NCBI GenBank assembly: GCA_964625465.1 | Contig: CAZVFD010000013.1 | Span: 1 to 39,479 of the forward strand | DNA length: 39,479 nt | From: CAZLFQ01 sp964625465 | Lineage (GTDB): Bacteria; Pseudomonadota; Alphaproteobacteria; Rickettsiales; Midichloriaceae | Reading direction: 5' to 3' | Shown: one piece after another, positions 1 to 8,339 of the stretch | Numbering within the stretch: position 1 is the stretch's first letter | Layout of the letters: each line of letters starts with the position of its first letter | Program-made: the position numbers and the translations under genes | The notes under the pieces: generated by a model | Told to the model about the DNA's origin: nothing | The model's input: only the letters and a program-made list of their open reading frames with translations | Database searches by the model: none

Positions 1-854
1 GATTTTATTAAAGAGAATCGCTCCGCGTTAATTAAAGATGAAAAAACTCTCCAAACAAACCTTTATAAGCAAAAATTAATCCATTTGATTTGGATAATTT
101 TGGTGGGATTGAAGAATATTTTAAGCATTGGCTAGTTCATGCAATATATCCAAATGCAGCCAATTCTAAGGTGGTACAAGATTTATTTGACGCAATTACC
201 AAGAAATTAATTCAGGATCCTGAGCCAAATAAGTTGGAGTTGTTGAAGAAAATTATTGCCGATTCAGGGGATAAAAACTTAATTGAAAAATTCAATTCAT
301 TCGTAGGTTCAGATAAATTCTTAAATTTATTTACCCCATTTAATGATGAATTAAAATTCTTTGACTCAGAAAATATTATTGGGATCAATATCGCGGATAT
401 TGAAGATGATATGCAAATCTTCAACTCCTATTTGGGGGTTTTACTGCATAAGATAGGGAAATGTTTGGACGGAAAACCGACAATAATTGCTATGAATAGA
501 TCGTTCATGGTCTATGATATTGAATCGTATTGTCATCTTTTTGGGGATTGGTTAGCAAATGTTAATAGAAATAATGCCATTGCATTGTTATCGACAGAAA
601 AACCAGCGCCAAATTCGAATTTCCAAGATTTTTATCAGCACGTAAAACATTATGGGCTGCAAATATTCTTATCGGACAAATTTGCTGATAAATACTTTAA
701 AAAATCTTTTGGTTTAACAGAGTATGAGCTGCATAAAGTTAAGAGTTATTCTGGCGATAAACGCATGTTTGTTTTAAAGCAGGATAAATCCTCTCTTGTA
801 CTGTCGTTACCACTAAATGAGTTGCAAAATGAACTAGAAATATTGGTGTCATGA
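1..854 (+). pseudogene. virB4: VirB4-like type IV secretion ATPase, C-terminal part, frameshifted
   Basis: The reading frame from about 69 to 854 matches the C-terminal ATPase half of VirB4: an 'INPFDL' segment, 'FKHWL', then 'LLHKIGKCLDGKPTII', 'FGLTEYE' and a final strand set near 'RMFVLKQDKSSLVLSL'. VirB4 powers assembly and substrate transfer of type IV secretion systems at the inner membrane. The Walker B core at about 480-512 reads TIIAMNRSF where active members have a hydrophobic run ending in Asp-Glu, so the acidic pair is replaced by Asn-Arg. That recalls the divergent second VirB4 of Rickettsiales. Upstream, frame 1 is open from the window edge; it joins the main frame if one A is restored to the A5 run at 71-75, giving 'NLYKQKINPFDL'. 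Without that, a TTG at 90 would be the first start after a stop at 66. The N-terminal half and Walker A lie outside the window. The stop overlaps the next gene's start. Confidence 0.75.
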
Positions 855-3589
855 TGAAAAATTTATCTATAGCTATGGTGTTGTTGGCATTTCTTTGTAG
901 TGTAGATGCTTATGCTGCAGATAAACATAGTAAGGAAGATGGCGGGATGGACGAGTGTTCTGTACCTGATGATAAAAGTGGTGTACAAGGTAACTGCAAT
1001 GATTACATAAATATTTTGGATGGTACTGAGTGCTTATGGCAGATCTCTGGCGTTCCTGAAGGTTCTAAGCTTAATACTTTTTTAGATGGTTCAATTGCAA
1101 CTAAGTACAAAGATCCGATTGTTGATATCTGGGGGTACAAATTTAAAGATGAGAAAGGTGTTGCATCAGAGTGTAGATCACGTTTTCCATCTGTAAATGA
1201 GAGGATGTATATAATACGTCAGGCAAGCAGCGAGGCGGAAGGAGAGATAGAGTTTGTGGTTGGCAGAGACTATTGTAGCGATCGGTGGGTTTGGAGCGGT
1301 ACAGGGTATTGGCATTGTAACTGGGGAGAAGATGATGATGACAATCCTAATAGCACTCATTGGGGGGATCATTATCAGGCAATATTTAATAGCTCTACTG
1401 ACGTGCAACCTAATGATGGAGATTCAGGAAAAAAAATACTTAGAAATGGGGTACTATATGGTCATCATATATGCCTTAAAAGAACAAAGCGCGGCGAAAA
1501 ATTCGCTCATGGCAATAACACAAATACTAGTACAAGGAATAAAGTTTGTGCATATGTAGTTAATTCTTGGGGTGGGTGTAATAGCTACTTTGGAGATGCA
1601 AATTCAGCATTGATTGGGTGCGTTGATGAGGCAAATCTTCCTGGGCCTGATGTATTTAATTCTGTCATACCTGCTGAAATTGCTCCTAGGGTTGATACGT
1701 CATTATGCTTAAGTAAAGATGTCGGGTTTGAAGATGCCAAGTGTGATAAAAATAAAAAATCATTAGTTGAGCGCGGAAGCACTTTTGACAAACCTATGGT
1801 AGTAATGACTGGTGGTGGTTTTTTAAAACAAGGTAATGTAACTCAGCCTCCAGTTGAATTAGAATTGAGGTATCAATTCTATAAAGCTGATTATGATAAT
1901 AATATAAAAACTTGCGGAAAAATGGATTTACCTGGGTATTCTAGCAAGGAGTATTGTGCGCAGGTTCCATTGAATAACCCAAGTAAAGTTTGTGCCTGTG
2001 AAAAAGATCAAAATTTTCAAATGCCATCTGACAACAATAGCACTGCTCCGTTAAATTTTTGCGGAGATAACAAGATACTTGGGTGCGTGGATAGGCCAAC
2101 GTTACAACACTCAAAGCTGGTTATTGCTACAGAGGCTAAAGTTTATAAACACCCTCTTACTAATACTAAATTTCCTGCGGCACAAGTTAATATAGTGAAG
2201 GCCATGAACAACAACCCCAACAAGCCTCATTATGTTGATAAAGATGGAAAAGATGCCTGTCTTAATGAGACTGATGGTAAATTCTACGAGTGTTCTGATG
2301 ATACTAAATTATCTAAAGAGCCAGTTGATTTCAAAAAGAGGCTACCTATTCCTATTAAAGACTTAAATAGTCATTTAATTAGAGAATATTATCCCAATGT
2401 TTCGTTGCCACCTTATGATGCCCCGTATTCCAAAGATAAGGGGTTTTGTAAAGACGAAAAAGACCATGATGTGCATTATGGAACCAGTGGTGAGTTCTAT
2501 AGATTGAATGATCAAGGTAAGATTACGTCCGAGAAAGCAAAAGGTGACATTGTTTGTAAAGTTGATGGTAAAAAATATAAGAGTAAAGACAAGGAAACTG
2601 AGCCAAGAGGGTATTTGAGAGATAGCAAGAAGTACTATGGTCTTGAATTCATTTCTATGATTCCTGAGCTTGACGAAGATGGAAACATAAAATTAGGACG
2701 TTACACCTCTGGAAATGATGTTCCGTCAGCACAGCGCGTTTGTACTCCAGTAAAGACGGTACCACTTTGTCATAATTATGGAGGTACAACACACTTTGTA
2801 CCAGCGGGTGAAAGAAATAGAGATTATTGCTTAAAGGTGCCAGATCAAAATAACGATAATGAGAATCCAAACAACAATCCTAAATGTGCTCCGCTTGCTA
2901 AAGGTGCTAATGATGCAGCAGCTATGAAGCTTTATTGCCCTGGTGCTGTGAAAAAAATATCTCAAGGTAATGGGGATAGAATTTGTGTAGAAGGAAGTGC
3001 TGATGAATGGCCGTTTAAAACTATACAGGAATACTATGCATATAAAGCTGGAAATATTCCAACCTTTGCGGAGACGTGCAATCTTCCATATAAAGCTGAT
3101 TATTGTTCAAGCTCTACAAACTCTATAACGATTGATGGAATTACAGAGCCAAGTGCGGACAGTGCCTTTGCATTGTGGCAAGAAGGGTATCCAAATACTT
3201 CCGATACTGGTATATGCCCAGAAGACTTGGGTTATGAAGTTAGAAAGAAAATAAGTGTTTATGATTATCCACAAGCAACAATTTGCGGAAAGTCTCCTGC
3301 AGTAACAGGTGCGCAATGCGATAGTAGGTTTAATTCTTTCAAGGCGACTAAAGTATCATTAGACGCTAAATTAGTCGAGGCGTACACGAAGGCATGGGAT
3401 ACAAGTAATAAAAACCTGACCAGTGATCAGATTATGGCAGTTATTCAAGGTCCGCTAACTCCTTTTGTAGCTGGAACTGCTACAAATGGTGCAGATTACA
3501 TATGGTATATAGTTAACGTTCCTCCAACGAGAACCATAGATAAATATGGCAAGTCGACTTATAACAACGCTTGTGTGATTAAGCCTTAG
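851..3589 (+). CDS. Secreted cysteine-rich VirB6-head-like protein
   Basis: A 912-residue protein with an N-terminal signal peptide (hydrophobic stretch ending near 'VDAYAAD', about residue 23) and about 34 cysteines in the mature chain, but no later stretch long enough to be an obvious membrane helix. Two 'GCVD' motifs, at about residues 256 (followed by 'LPGPDVFN') and 411, resemble a motif I associate with the large soluble regions of Rickettsiales VirB6 proteins. The start ATG overlaps the stop of the VirB4-like gene by four bases, implying translational coupling. It is therefore probably a periplasmic or surface component linked to the type IV secretion apparatus, stabilised by disulfides. 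A TraN-like mating-pair protein is a weaker alternative. Signal peptide, cysteines and coupling are seen directly; the VirB6 link rests on short motifs and context. Confidence 0.72.
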   Translation: MMKNLSIAMVLLAFLCSVDAYAADKHSKEDGGMDECSVPDDKSGVQGNCNDYINILDGTECLWQISGVPEGSKLNTFLDGSIATKYKDPIVDIWGYKFKDEKGVASECRSRFPSVNERMYIIRQASSEAEGEIEFVVGRDYCSDRWVWSGTGYWHCNWGEDDDDNPNSTHWGDHYQAIFNSSTDVQPNDGDSGKKILRNGVLYGHHICLKRTKRGEKFAHGNNTNTSTRNKVCAYVVNSWGGCNSYFGDANSALIGCVDEANLPGPDVFNSVIPAEIAPRVDTSLCLSKDVGFEDAKCDKNKKSLVERGSTFDKPMVVMTGGGFLKQGNVTQPPVELELRYQFYKADYDNNIKTCGKMDLPGYSSKEYCAQVPLNNPSKVCACEKDQNFQMPSDNNSTAPLNFCGDNKILGCVDRPTLQHSKLVIATEAKVYKHPLTNTKFPAAQVNIVKAMNNNPNKPHYVDKDGKDACLNETDGKFYECSDDTKLSKEPVDFKKRLPIPIKDLNSHLIREYYPNVSLPPYDAPYSKDKGFCKDEKDHDVHYGTSGEFYRLNDQGKITSEKAKGDIVCKVDGKKYKSKDKETEPRGYLRDSKKYYGLEFISMIPELDEDGNIKLGRYTSGNDVPSAQRVCTPVKTVPLCHNYGGTTHFVPAGERNRDYCLKVPDQNNDNENPNNNPKCAPLAKGANDAAAMKLYCPGAVKKISQGNGDRICVEGSADEWPFKTIQEYYAYKAGNIPTFAETCNLPYKADYCSSSTNSITIDGITEPSADSAFALWQEGYPNTSDTGICPEDLGYEVRKKISVYDYPQATICGKSPAVTGAQCDSRFNSFKATKVSLDAKLVEAYTKAWDTSNKNLTSDQIMAVIQGPLTPFVAGTATNGADYIWYIVNVPPTRTIDKYGKSTYNNACVIKP

Positions 3590-3594
3590 ATAAA

Positions 3595-4176
3595 CTAAGC
3601 TAAATATGCTGCGAAATCTGATCTAATTAGAGAGTATATTAACACATCTGTAGGCTCTCCACGTATAACTCTATAATTACGTAAAATGCCCTCCTTTTTA
3701 AATCCCACCTTTTCTAGGATTTTTTGGGACGGTATATTGCCAAGCATTGTGCGAGCTTCAATTCTTTCAAGGCCCATGTTTTTAAAGCCAAAGATTAATG
3801 CATTATTCAGCGCCTTTGTCATGATACCTTTTCTCCAATGTTCGCGCATCAGATCATAACTGATTTCTGCCCTACAATTATGGATATTCCAGCTGTTATA
3901 ACCAATGGTACCTATAAATTTATCGTTTGAAGTATCAGCAATTGCCCAGAATACGCTTTGCTTTCTATAGAATAGACCACCCCAAAATTTAATTTCTTGC
4001 TCAGCCGATTCTACGGACGTAGGAATGTCCTCGTCAGAAAGGTATTGCACAACCTCTGGGTCAGACATCATGGCAAAATACTCTTCTTTATCTGAGAGCA
4101 TCAAGTCTCTAAGCCTAATACTTCCTAAATCAATAACTGGGAATTTACTAAAAAACTTATATACGTTTAAACTCAA
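3595..4176 (-). CDS. GNAT family N-acetyltransferase (RimJ/RimL-like)
   Basis: A 193-residue single-domain GCN5-related acetyltransferase that would transfer acetyl from acetyl-CoA to an amine, commonly a protein N-terminus in the RimJ/RimL branch. Visible family marks: an early beta strand 'IRLRDLMLSD', a central 'IGTIGYN' strand, 'RAEISYDL', the acetyl-CoA loop 'WRKGIMTKAL', and the late 'N..SQKILEKVGFKKEG' segment followed by 'GEPTDVLIYSL'. Length is normal for the family and the gene looks intact. It converges on the secreted protein gene, with only five bases between the two stops. A short inverted repeat (AGC-TTAG / CTAA-GCT) spans that junction but lacks a clear T tract. The substrate cannot be inferred. 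Confidence 0.85.
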   Translation of the reverse strand: MSLNVYKFFSKFPVIDLGSIRLRDLMLSDKEEYFAMMSDPEVVQYLSDEDIPTSVESAEQEIKFWGGLFYRKQSVFWAIADTSNDKFIGTIGYNSWNIHNCRAEISYDLMREHWRKGIMTKALNNALIFGFKNMGLERIEARTMLGNIPSQKILEKVGFKKEGILRNYRVIRGEPTDVLIYSLIRSDFAAYLA

Positions 4177-4329
4177 GACACCCTCTTAAAACTAAATAAC
4201 TTAGGTATTTTTAGCATAAATATGCAGTAAAAGCTATAAGCAATACTAAGAAGTTAATAAAAACTAGGAGCTAGCTAAAGCTTGTTTTATGTGGTAATTT
4301 CATATATAAGGAGTCCCAAAATCTAATGA

Positions 4330-6321
4330 ATGTGTATGATAAAACGTTTGCTTATTGCCAACCGAGGGGAGATTGCTTGTCGAATAATCAAGACAGCAAA
4401 GAAGATGGGTATTTTTACAATTGCTGTTTACTCTGAGGCAGATACAAACTCACTACATGTGAAAATGGCTGATAAGGCAATTTATATAGGGCCATCGCCT
4501 GCAAACCAAAGTTACTTGAACCGTAAACGCATTATAGAGGCGATCGAAATTTCTGGCGCTGATGCTTTACATCCAGGTTATGGTTTTTTATCTGAGAATG
4601 CCGATTTCGTTGAACTGCTTGAAAAACACAAAATAAATTTTGTTGGTCCAAATTCAGATGCGATTCGCAAGATGGGAGACAAAATTGAAGCTAAAAAAAT
4701 TGCAAAAGCTGCTGGAGTAAATATCGTTCCAGGTTACATGGCCGCAATTAAAGATGCTAAGGAAGCTATAAAATTAGCAAATAAAGTTGGATACCCTGTA
4801 ATGCTTAAGGCAGCGGCTGGTGGCGGCGGAAAGGGTATGCGGGTCGTTCGTTCTAATGAAGAGATGCAGCAAGCCTTTAGCTCTACAACCAATGAAGCTA
4901 GAAATAACTTTTCTGACGAGAGAACCTTCATTGAAAAATTTATAGAAAACCCGAGGCATATTGAGATTCAGCTTATAGCAGATAAGCACGGGAACTATAT
5001 ATGTTTAGGTGAGCGTGAATGTTCTATTCAACGTCATCATCAAAAAGTTATTGAGGAAGCTCCAAGCCCATTGCTTGACGAAAAAACTCGTAAGAAAATG
5101 TATGACCAAAGTAAAGCATTGGCCAAAAAAGTTGGTTATTTCTCGGCTGGTACTATTGAATTTATAGTTGATCCTAAAAAGAATTTCTATTTCATGGAAA
5201 TGAATACGAGGTTACAGGTCGAACATCCTGTTACGGAATTGATTACTGGCTATGACTTGGTAGAGCAAATGATTAGAGTTGCTAATGGAGAAAAACTCTC
5301 ATTTACACAAAAAGATGTGGTTTTAAATGGCTGGGCTTTTGAGTCTAGGATTTATGCAGAAGATCCTTCAGCTGGTTTCATTCCGTCAACAGGGCAGGTG
5401 CATACCTATAAAGAACCTGAAAAAAGTGAAACAGTGCGTATTGATACAGGTATCTACGAAGGCGGTGAAGTGAGTATGTATTATGATGCAATGATCTCAA
5501 AGCTATGTACTTACGCACCATCTAGAACTGCGGCAATTGAGAATATGAAAGATGCATTGGGTAAATTTGTTATTCGTGGTGTATCCCATAATATTAGTTT
5601 CTTGCAAGCTGTATTCAACAACCAGAGATTTATAGATGGCAACATTTCAACAAATTTCATTGAAGAAGAATTTAAGGGCGGTGTTGTAGGTGCTGAGCTT
5701 TCTGATGAAGAAAGTGCGGTTATGCTTGCTTCATCCATATATATTCATTTGGCAGATTCCAAAAGAAGTGCGCAGATTACTGGACAATTACGAGGAGCAA
5801 ATCAGTTTTTAGGAACTCGTTGGGTTGTAAGACTTGGTGATAATAATTACCCCGTTACAGTGAGGCCTATTGATGATGGCTATAAGGTTTCGTTTGAAAA
5901 TAGAAGGTTTTATATAACTAGCAAATGGGTGCTAGGCAGTAAGTTATTTGACTGCAGGGTAAATGGTAAAAACTACAATCTTCAAATTGAGTATACTTAT
6001 GCTGGTTATAAATTGTCTTTTATGGGTAAGACATTGAATGCATCAGTTTATACCCCGAGAGCAGCGGAATTGAATAAATTCATGAAGCCAAGAGGTGGTG
6101 AAGTTGACCAAAGCAACCTTGTGGCAAATATTTCTGGAATGGTTGTGGATGTAAAAGTCAAAGAAGGTGATATAGTTACTAAAGGTCAGCCGTTAATGGT
6201 GATTGAAGCCATGAAAATGGAAAATATATTGCATGCGGGAATTAGTGGCAAAGTTGTAAAAGTTTATCATCAGAAAGGCGCTAGTATATCAACTGGTGAA
6301 GTGTTAATAGAAATTGAGTAA
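4330..6321 (+). CDS. pccA: Propionyl-CoA carboxylase alpha subunit (biotin carboxylase + BCCP)
   Basis: A 663-residue biotin-dependent acyl-CoA carboxylase alpha subunit. In order: biotin carboxylase N domain ('LLIANRGEIACRII'), ATP-grasp with the glycine loop 'AAAGGGGKGMR', the catalytic 'EMNTRLQVEHPVTE' segment, a C domain, a linker domain, and a biotinyl domain whose 'EAMKMEN' carries the biotinylated lysine near the C terminus. The fused BCCP and length fit propionyl-CoA (or 3-methylcrotonyl-CoA) carboxylase better than free AccC. It would carboxylate propionyl-CoA to methylmalonyl-CoA together with a beta subunit, which is not in this window. ATGs at 4330 and 4336 are both possible; an AAGGAG at 4308-4313 is rather far upstream of either. 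recF follows after 27 bases in the same direction. Confidence 0.9.
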   Translation: MCMIKRLLIANRGEIACRIIKTAKKMGIFTIAVYSEADTNSLHVKMADKAIYIGPSPANQSYLNRKRIIEAIEISGADALHPGYGFLSENADFVELLEKHKINFVGPNSDAIRKMGDKIEAKKIAKAAGVNIVPGYMAAIKDAKEAIKLANKVGYPVMLKAAAGGGGKGMRVVRSNEEMQQAFSSTTNEARNNFSDERTFIEKFIENPRHIEIQLIADKHGNYICLGERECSIQRHHQKVIEEAPSPLLDEKTRKKMYDQSKALAKKVGYFSAGTIEFIVDPKKNFYFMEMNTRLQVEHPVTELITGYDLVEQMIRVANGEKLSFTQKDVVLNGWAFESRIYAEDPSAGFIPSTGQVHTYKEPEKSETVRIDTGIYEGGEVSMYYDAMISKLCTYAPSRTAAIENMKDALGKFVIRGVSHNISFLQAVFNNQRFIDGNISTNFIEEEFKGGVVGAELSDEESAVMLASSIYIHLADSKRSAQITGQLRGANQFLGTRWVVRLGDNNYPVTVRPIDDGYKVSFENRRFYITSKWVLGSKLFDCRVNGKNYNLQIEYTYAGYKLSFMGKTLNASVYTPRAAELNKFMKPRGGEVDQSNLVANISGMVVDVKVKEGDIVTKGQPLMVIEAMKMENILHAGISGKVVKVYHQKGASISTGEVLIEIE

Positions 6322-6348
6322 AATTTTTTACCGTGTAATATACCTGAT

Positions 6349-7440
6349 ATGGCTATTACAAAAATATCACTTGTTAACTATAGAAATCATAAAAAGGTCG
6401 ATGTTGAAACTGACCATAAATTTATATTGATCTCTGGCCAAAATGGGGTTGGTAAAACTAATATGCTTGAAGCGATTTCGCTTCTATCGCCTGGCAGAGG
6501 ACTGAGAAGTGCTAAATTTGAAGAGATAATTGGTGGAATGCAAGAGCCAGCTAACGAGTGGGCTGTTAGCTCTTTGGTAAATAGTAATAATGATCAAAAT
6601 AGAATTGCAACTGGCTTTGCCAAACAGTCCAATAATGCAAAACGTATAATTAAAGTAAATGAGACTGTATTGCAAAAACAAGGCGAGGTTTTGCAATATT
6701 TGAAGATAATGTGGCTGACACCGCAAATGGATGGAATATTTTTAGATTCTCCGTCAGCTCGAAGAAAATTATTGGATCGCTTGGCGTATAATTTTTATCC
6801 TGAACATGCAATTGAAGTCTCTAAATATGAGCATTTTGTGCGATCTCGAATAAAGCTTTTAACCAGTGAAAAGTACGATCAGTTATGGTTAACGCAAATA
6901 GAAAAAAGCATTGCTGATGTAGCTGTAAATATTGCAAGAAAGCGAATAGAATGCTTGGATTTGTTAAATAAATATATTGCCGAGATTAAGACTGAATTTA
7001 TAAAACCATTCTTACAAGTTAAAGGGAATGTTGAAGATCTTACATTACATCATGGGCTAGATGAAGTGAGGGAACTAGTTACAGAACACTTGCTTACGAA
7101 TAGGTTCAGGGATGCTAAAAGCAAAAGAACTAACTTTGGTACACATATTAGCGATTTAAAAGCTGTTAATATAAGTAAAGATATAAATGCAAATCTTTGT
7201 TCAACTGGTGAGCAAAAAGCTATGTTGATATCAATGTTGCTTGCGCAAATTAAAGCTATGAATGATTTATTTAATGAAACTCCAATAGTGTTGTTAGATG
7301 AAGTTTTTGCTCATTTAGATGAAAATAGACGATCACAATTAGCTGAAGAACTCAATAATTTAAAAGCACAGATTTGGATAACATCGACAGAACCAGAGCT
7401 AGAAAAGGTTTTTAAAGAAATTAAACACGTTGTTTTTTAA
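6349..7440 (+). CDS. recF: DNA replication/repair protein RecF
   Basis: A 363-residue SMC-like ATPase that binds gapped DNA with RecO/RecR and helps load RecA. Visible motifs: Walker A 'GQNGVGKTNMLEAI' at about residues 30-43, 'LSPGRGLR', the 'MDGIFLDSPSARRKLLDRL' segment typical of RecF, the signature 'STGEQKAMLISMLLAQ', and Walker B plus D-loop 'VLLDEVFAHLD'. Length is normal. It is not beside dnaA/dnaN/gyrB here, the common arrangement in many bacteria, but sits behind pccA, which suggests a rearranged chromosome. No obvious promoter separates it from pccA. Confidence 0.93.
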   Translation: MAITKISLVNYRNHKKVDVETDHKFILISGQNGVGKTNMLEAISLLSPGRGLRSAKFEEIIGGMQEPANEWAVSSLVNSNNDQNRIATGFAKQSNNAKRIIKVNETVLQKQGEVLQYLKIMWLTPQMDGIFLDSPSARRKLLDRLAYNFYPEHAIEVSKYEHFVRSRIKLLTSEKYDQLWLTQIEKSIADVAVNIARKRIECLDLLNKYIAEIKTEFIKPFLQVKGNVEDLTLHHGLDEVRELVTEHLLTNRFRDAKSKRTNFGTHISDLKAVNISKDINANLCSTGEQKAMLISMLLAQIKAMNDLFNETPIVLLDEVFAHLDENRRSQLAEELNNLKAQIWITSTEPELEKVFKEIKHVVF

Positions 7441-7527
7441 CCTTTTGAATTTTATGAAATTTATTTGTTGCATTATATGATTGGTGTCATACTATTAAAT
7501 TTATGACTCAACTTTAAAACATATGTA

Positions 7528-7803
7528 ATGTCAAAAGTTGTTATATATACTCAAATGGGTTGTAGGTTCTCGCAACAAGCTAAGAGCCTAATTGCTTCCA
7601 AAGGGGTAAATTATGACGAAAGAGATATCACGTACGATGTCTTGGTAAAAAGAGAAATGATTGAATTATCTGGTGGGAGGGTTACAACACCACAGATTTT
7701 CGTCGATGGTAGACACATTGGTGGCTGTGATGATCTTTTCCGTCTAGATAAAAAAGGTATGTTGGGCAAAGCAAGTGCGCCTAAGCAAAAAAAGGCTAGC
7801 TAA
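7528..7803 (+). CDS. grxC: Glutaredoxin with CRFS active site
   Basis: A 91-residue thioredoxin-fold glutaredoxin: strand 'VVIYTQMGC', helix, 'VNYDERDI', the cis-proline motif 'VTTPQIFVDG' and the glutathione-binding 'HIGGCDDL'. Overall the sequence is like class I dithiol glutaredoxins (GrxC), but the active site reads C-R-F-S instead of C-P-Y-C. The second cysteine is replaced by serine, as in monothiol CGFS proteins that bind Fe-S clusters. BolA, the classic partner of monothiol glutaredoxins, is encoded two genes downstream, supporting an Fe-S or glutathione-linked role over dithiol reduction. The C-terminal tail is lysine-rich. The 87-base gap from recF may hold its promoter, but I see only a weak candidate. 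Confidence 0.9.
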   Translation: MSKVVIYTQMGCRFSQQAKSLIASKGVNYDERDITYDVLVKREMIELSGGRVTTPQIFVDGRHIGGCDDLFRLDKKGMLGKASAPKQKKAS

Positions 7804-7832
7804 CCAAACTTGAAGATAGAAGAATATTGGTG

Positions 7833-7861
7833 TATATTTCCTCAAAAAATTGAGGAATATA
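7833..7861 (+). promoter_or_regulatory. Hairpin covering the ribosome binding site of the gene at 7861
   Basis: TTCCTCAA (7838-7845) and TTGAGGAA (7850-7857) form an eight-pair stem with an AAAA loop. The pairing can extend outward past a one-base bulge to reach the start ATG. The right arm contains the GAGGA Shine-Dalgarno sequence (7852-7856), so folding would hide the ribosome site. It could be a translational switch or simply a weak attenuating hairpin after grxC. Confidence 0.45.
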
Positions 7862-8091
7862 TGAATATTGGAAAGCAAGCAGCGCAAGAAACCCAAGGCA
7901 CTACTAGTTCACTTTATGTTGGTCCTTATAAATTCTTTACTGGTCAAGTTGATCAATCGCATGTTATGCAGCTGGCTAGTGTGTATGGGTCTGCTAATAT
8001 TGAAAGTGAGGCATTAATTAAAGCGTTTTGTAATAGATACAATGTTCGTTTACCAACTAATGCTATAGATATTTGTGTGAATCAGAGATGA
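7861..8091 (+). CDS. Small conserved-looking protein between Grx and BolA
   Basis: I do not recognise this 76-residue protein. I start it at ATG 7861 because a GAGGA lies four bases upstream; an in-frame TTG at 7810 would add 17 residues that overlap the hairpin region and look less likely. It has no signal peptide or membrane segment, is rich in small polar residues at the N terminus, contains 'YVGPYKFFTGQVDQSHV', and has two cysteines ('AFCNRYNV' and 'DICVNQR'). Its stop overlaps the start of bolA by four bases (ATGA), so the two are probably translated together. Its place between a monothiol-like glutaredoxin and BolA suggests, without proving, a link to Fe-S or redox handling. Confidence 0.65.
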   Translation: MNIGKQAAQETQGTTSSLYVGPYKFFTGQVDQSHVMQLASVYGSANIESEALIKAFCNRYNVRLPTNAIDICVNQR

Positions 8092-8339
8092 GAGAACTAA
8101 TAAACTCCAAGTTAACTAATAAATTTTCCCCATTAACTTTAGAAGTATTGGACGAATCACATTTACACAAAGGACACGCGGGTGCAAGGCCAGAAGGTGA
8201 AACGCACTTCCGCGTAACTATAAAGTCTGCTATGTTTGAAGGTAAGAGCTCTTTAGAATGTCATAAGTTGGTTTATGATGTCTTAGCTGAAGAGATGAAA
8301 AATAGAATTCACGCATTAGCGATTAAAATAGTTAGGTAA
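8088..8339 (+). CDS. bolA: BolA family protein
   Basis: An 83-residue BolA/IbaG-type protein with the family fold signature: 'LTLEVLDESHLHKGHAGARPEGETHF' in segments, 'VTIKSAMFEGKSSLECHKLVYDVL', and 'IHALAIKIV' at the end. BolA proteins bind monothiol glutaredoxins through a shared 2Fe-2S cluster, with the invariant histidine ('HALAI') and a loop His as ligands; both regions are visible. A TTG at 8073 would extend it by five residues, but ATG 8088 overlaps the preceding stop in the usual coupled way and gives the standard length. Its TAA overlaps the ATG of the phosphohexomutase. Confidence 0.92.
   Translation: MRELINSKLTNKFSPLTLEVLDESHLHKGHAGARPEGETHFRVTIKSAMFEGKSSLECHKLVYDVLAEEMKNRIHALAIKIVR

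Noticed and set aside
1178..1559. Long frames on both strands inside the secreted protein gene
   Set aside because: They lack family resemblance and ribosome sites and are shadows of the main frame with its clear signal peptide.
3582..3601. Inverted repeat between the secreted protein gene and the acetyltransferase gene
   Set aside because: The stem is short with an internal mismatch and there is no T tract on either side, so I do not call a terminator.
4282..4310. TTGTTT-N17-TATAAG before pccA
   Set aside because: It overlaps the AAGGAG that would serve as the ribosome site, and the -35 is weak, so the true promoter is unclear.
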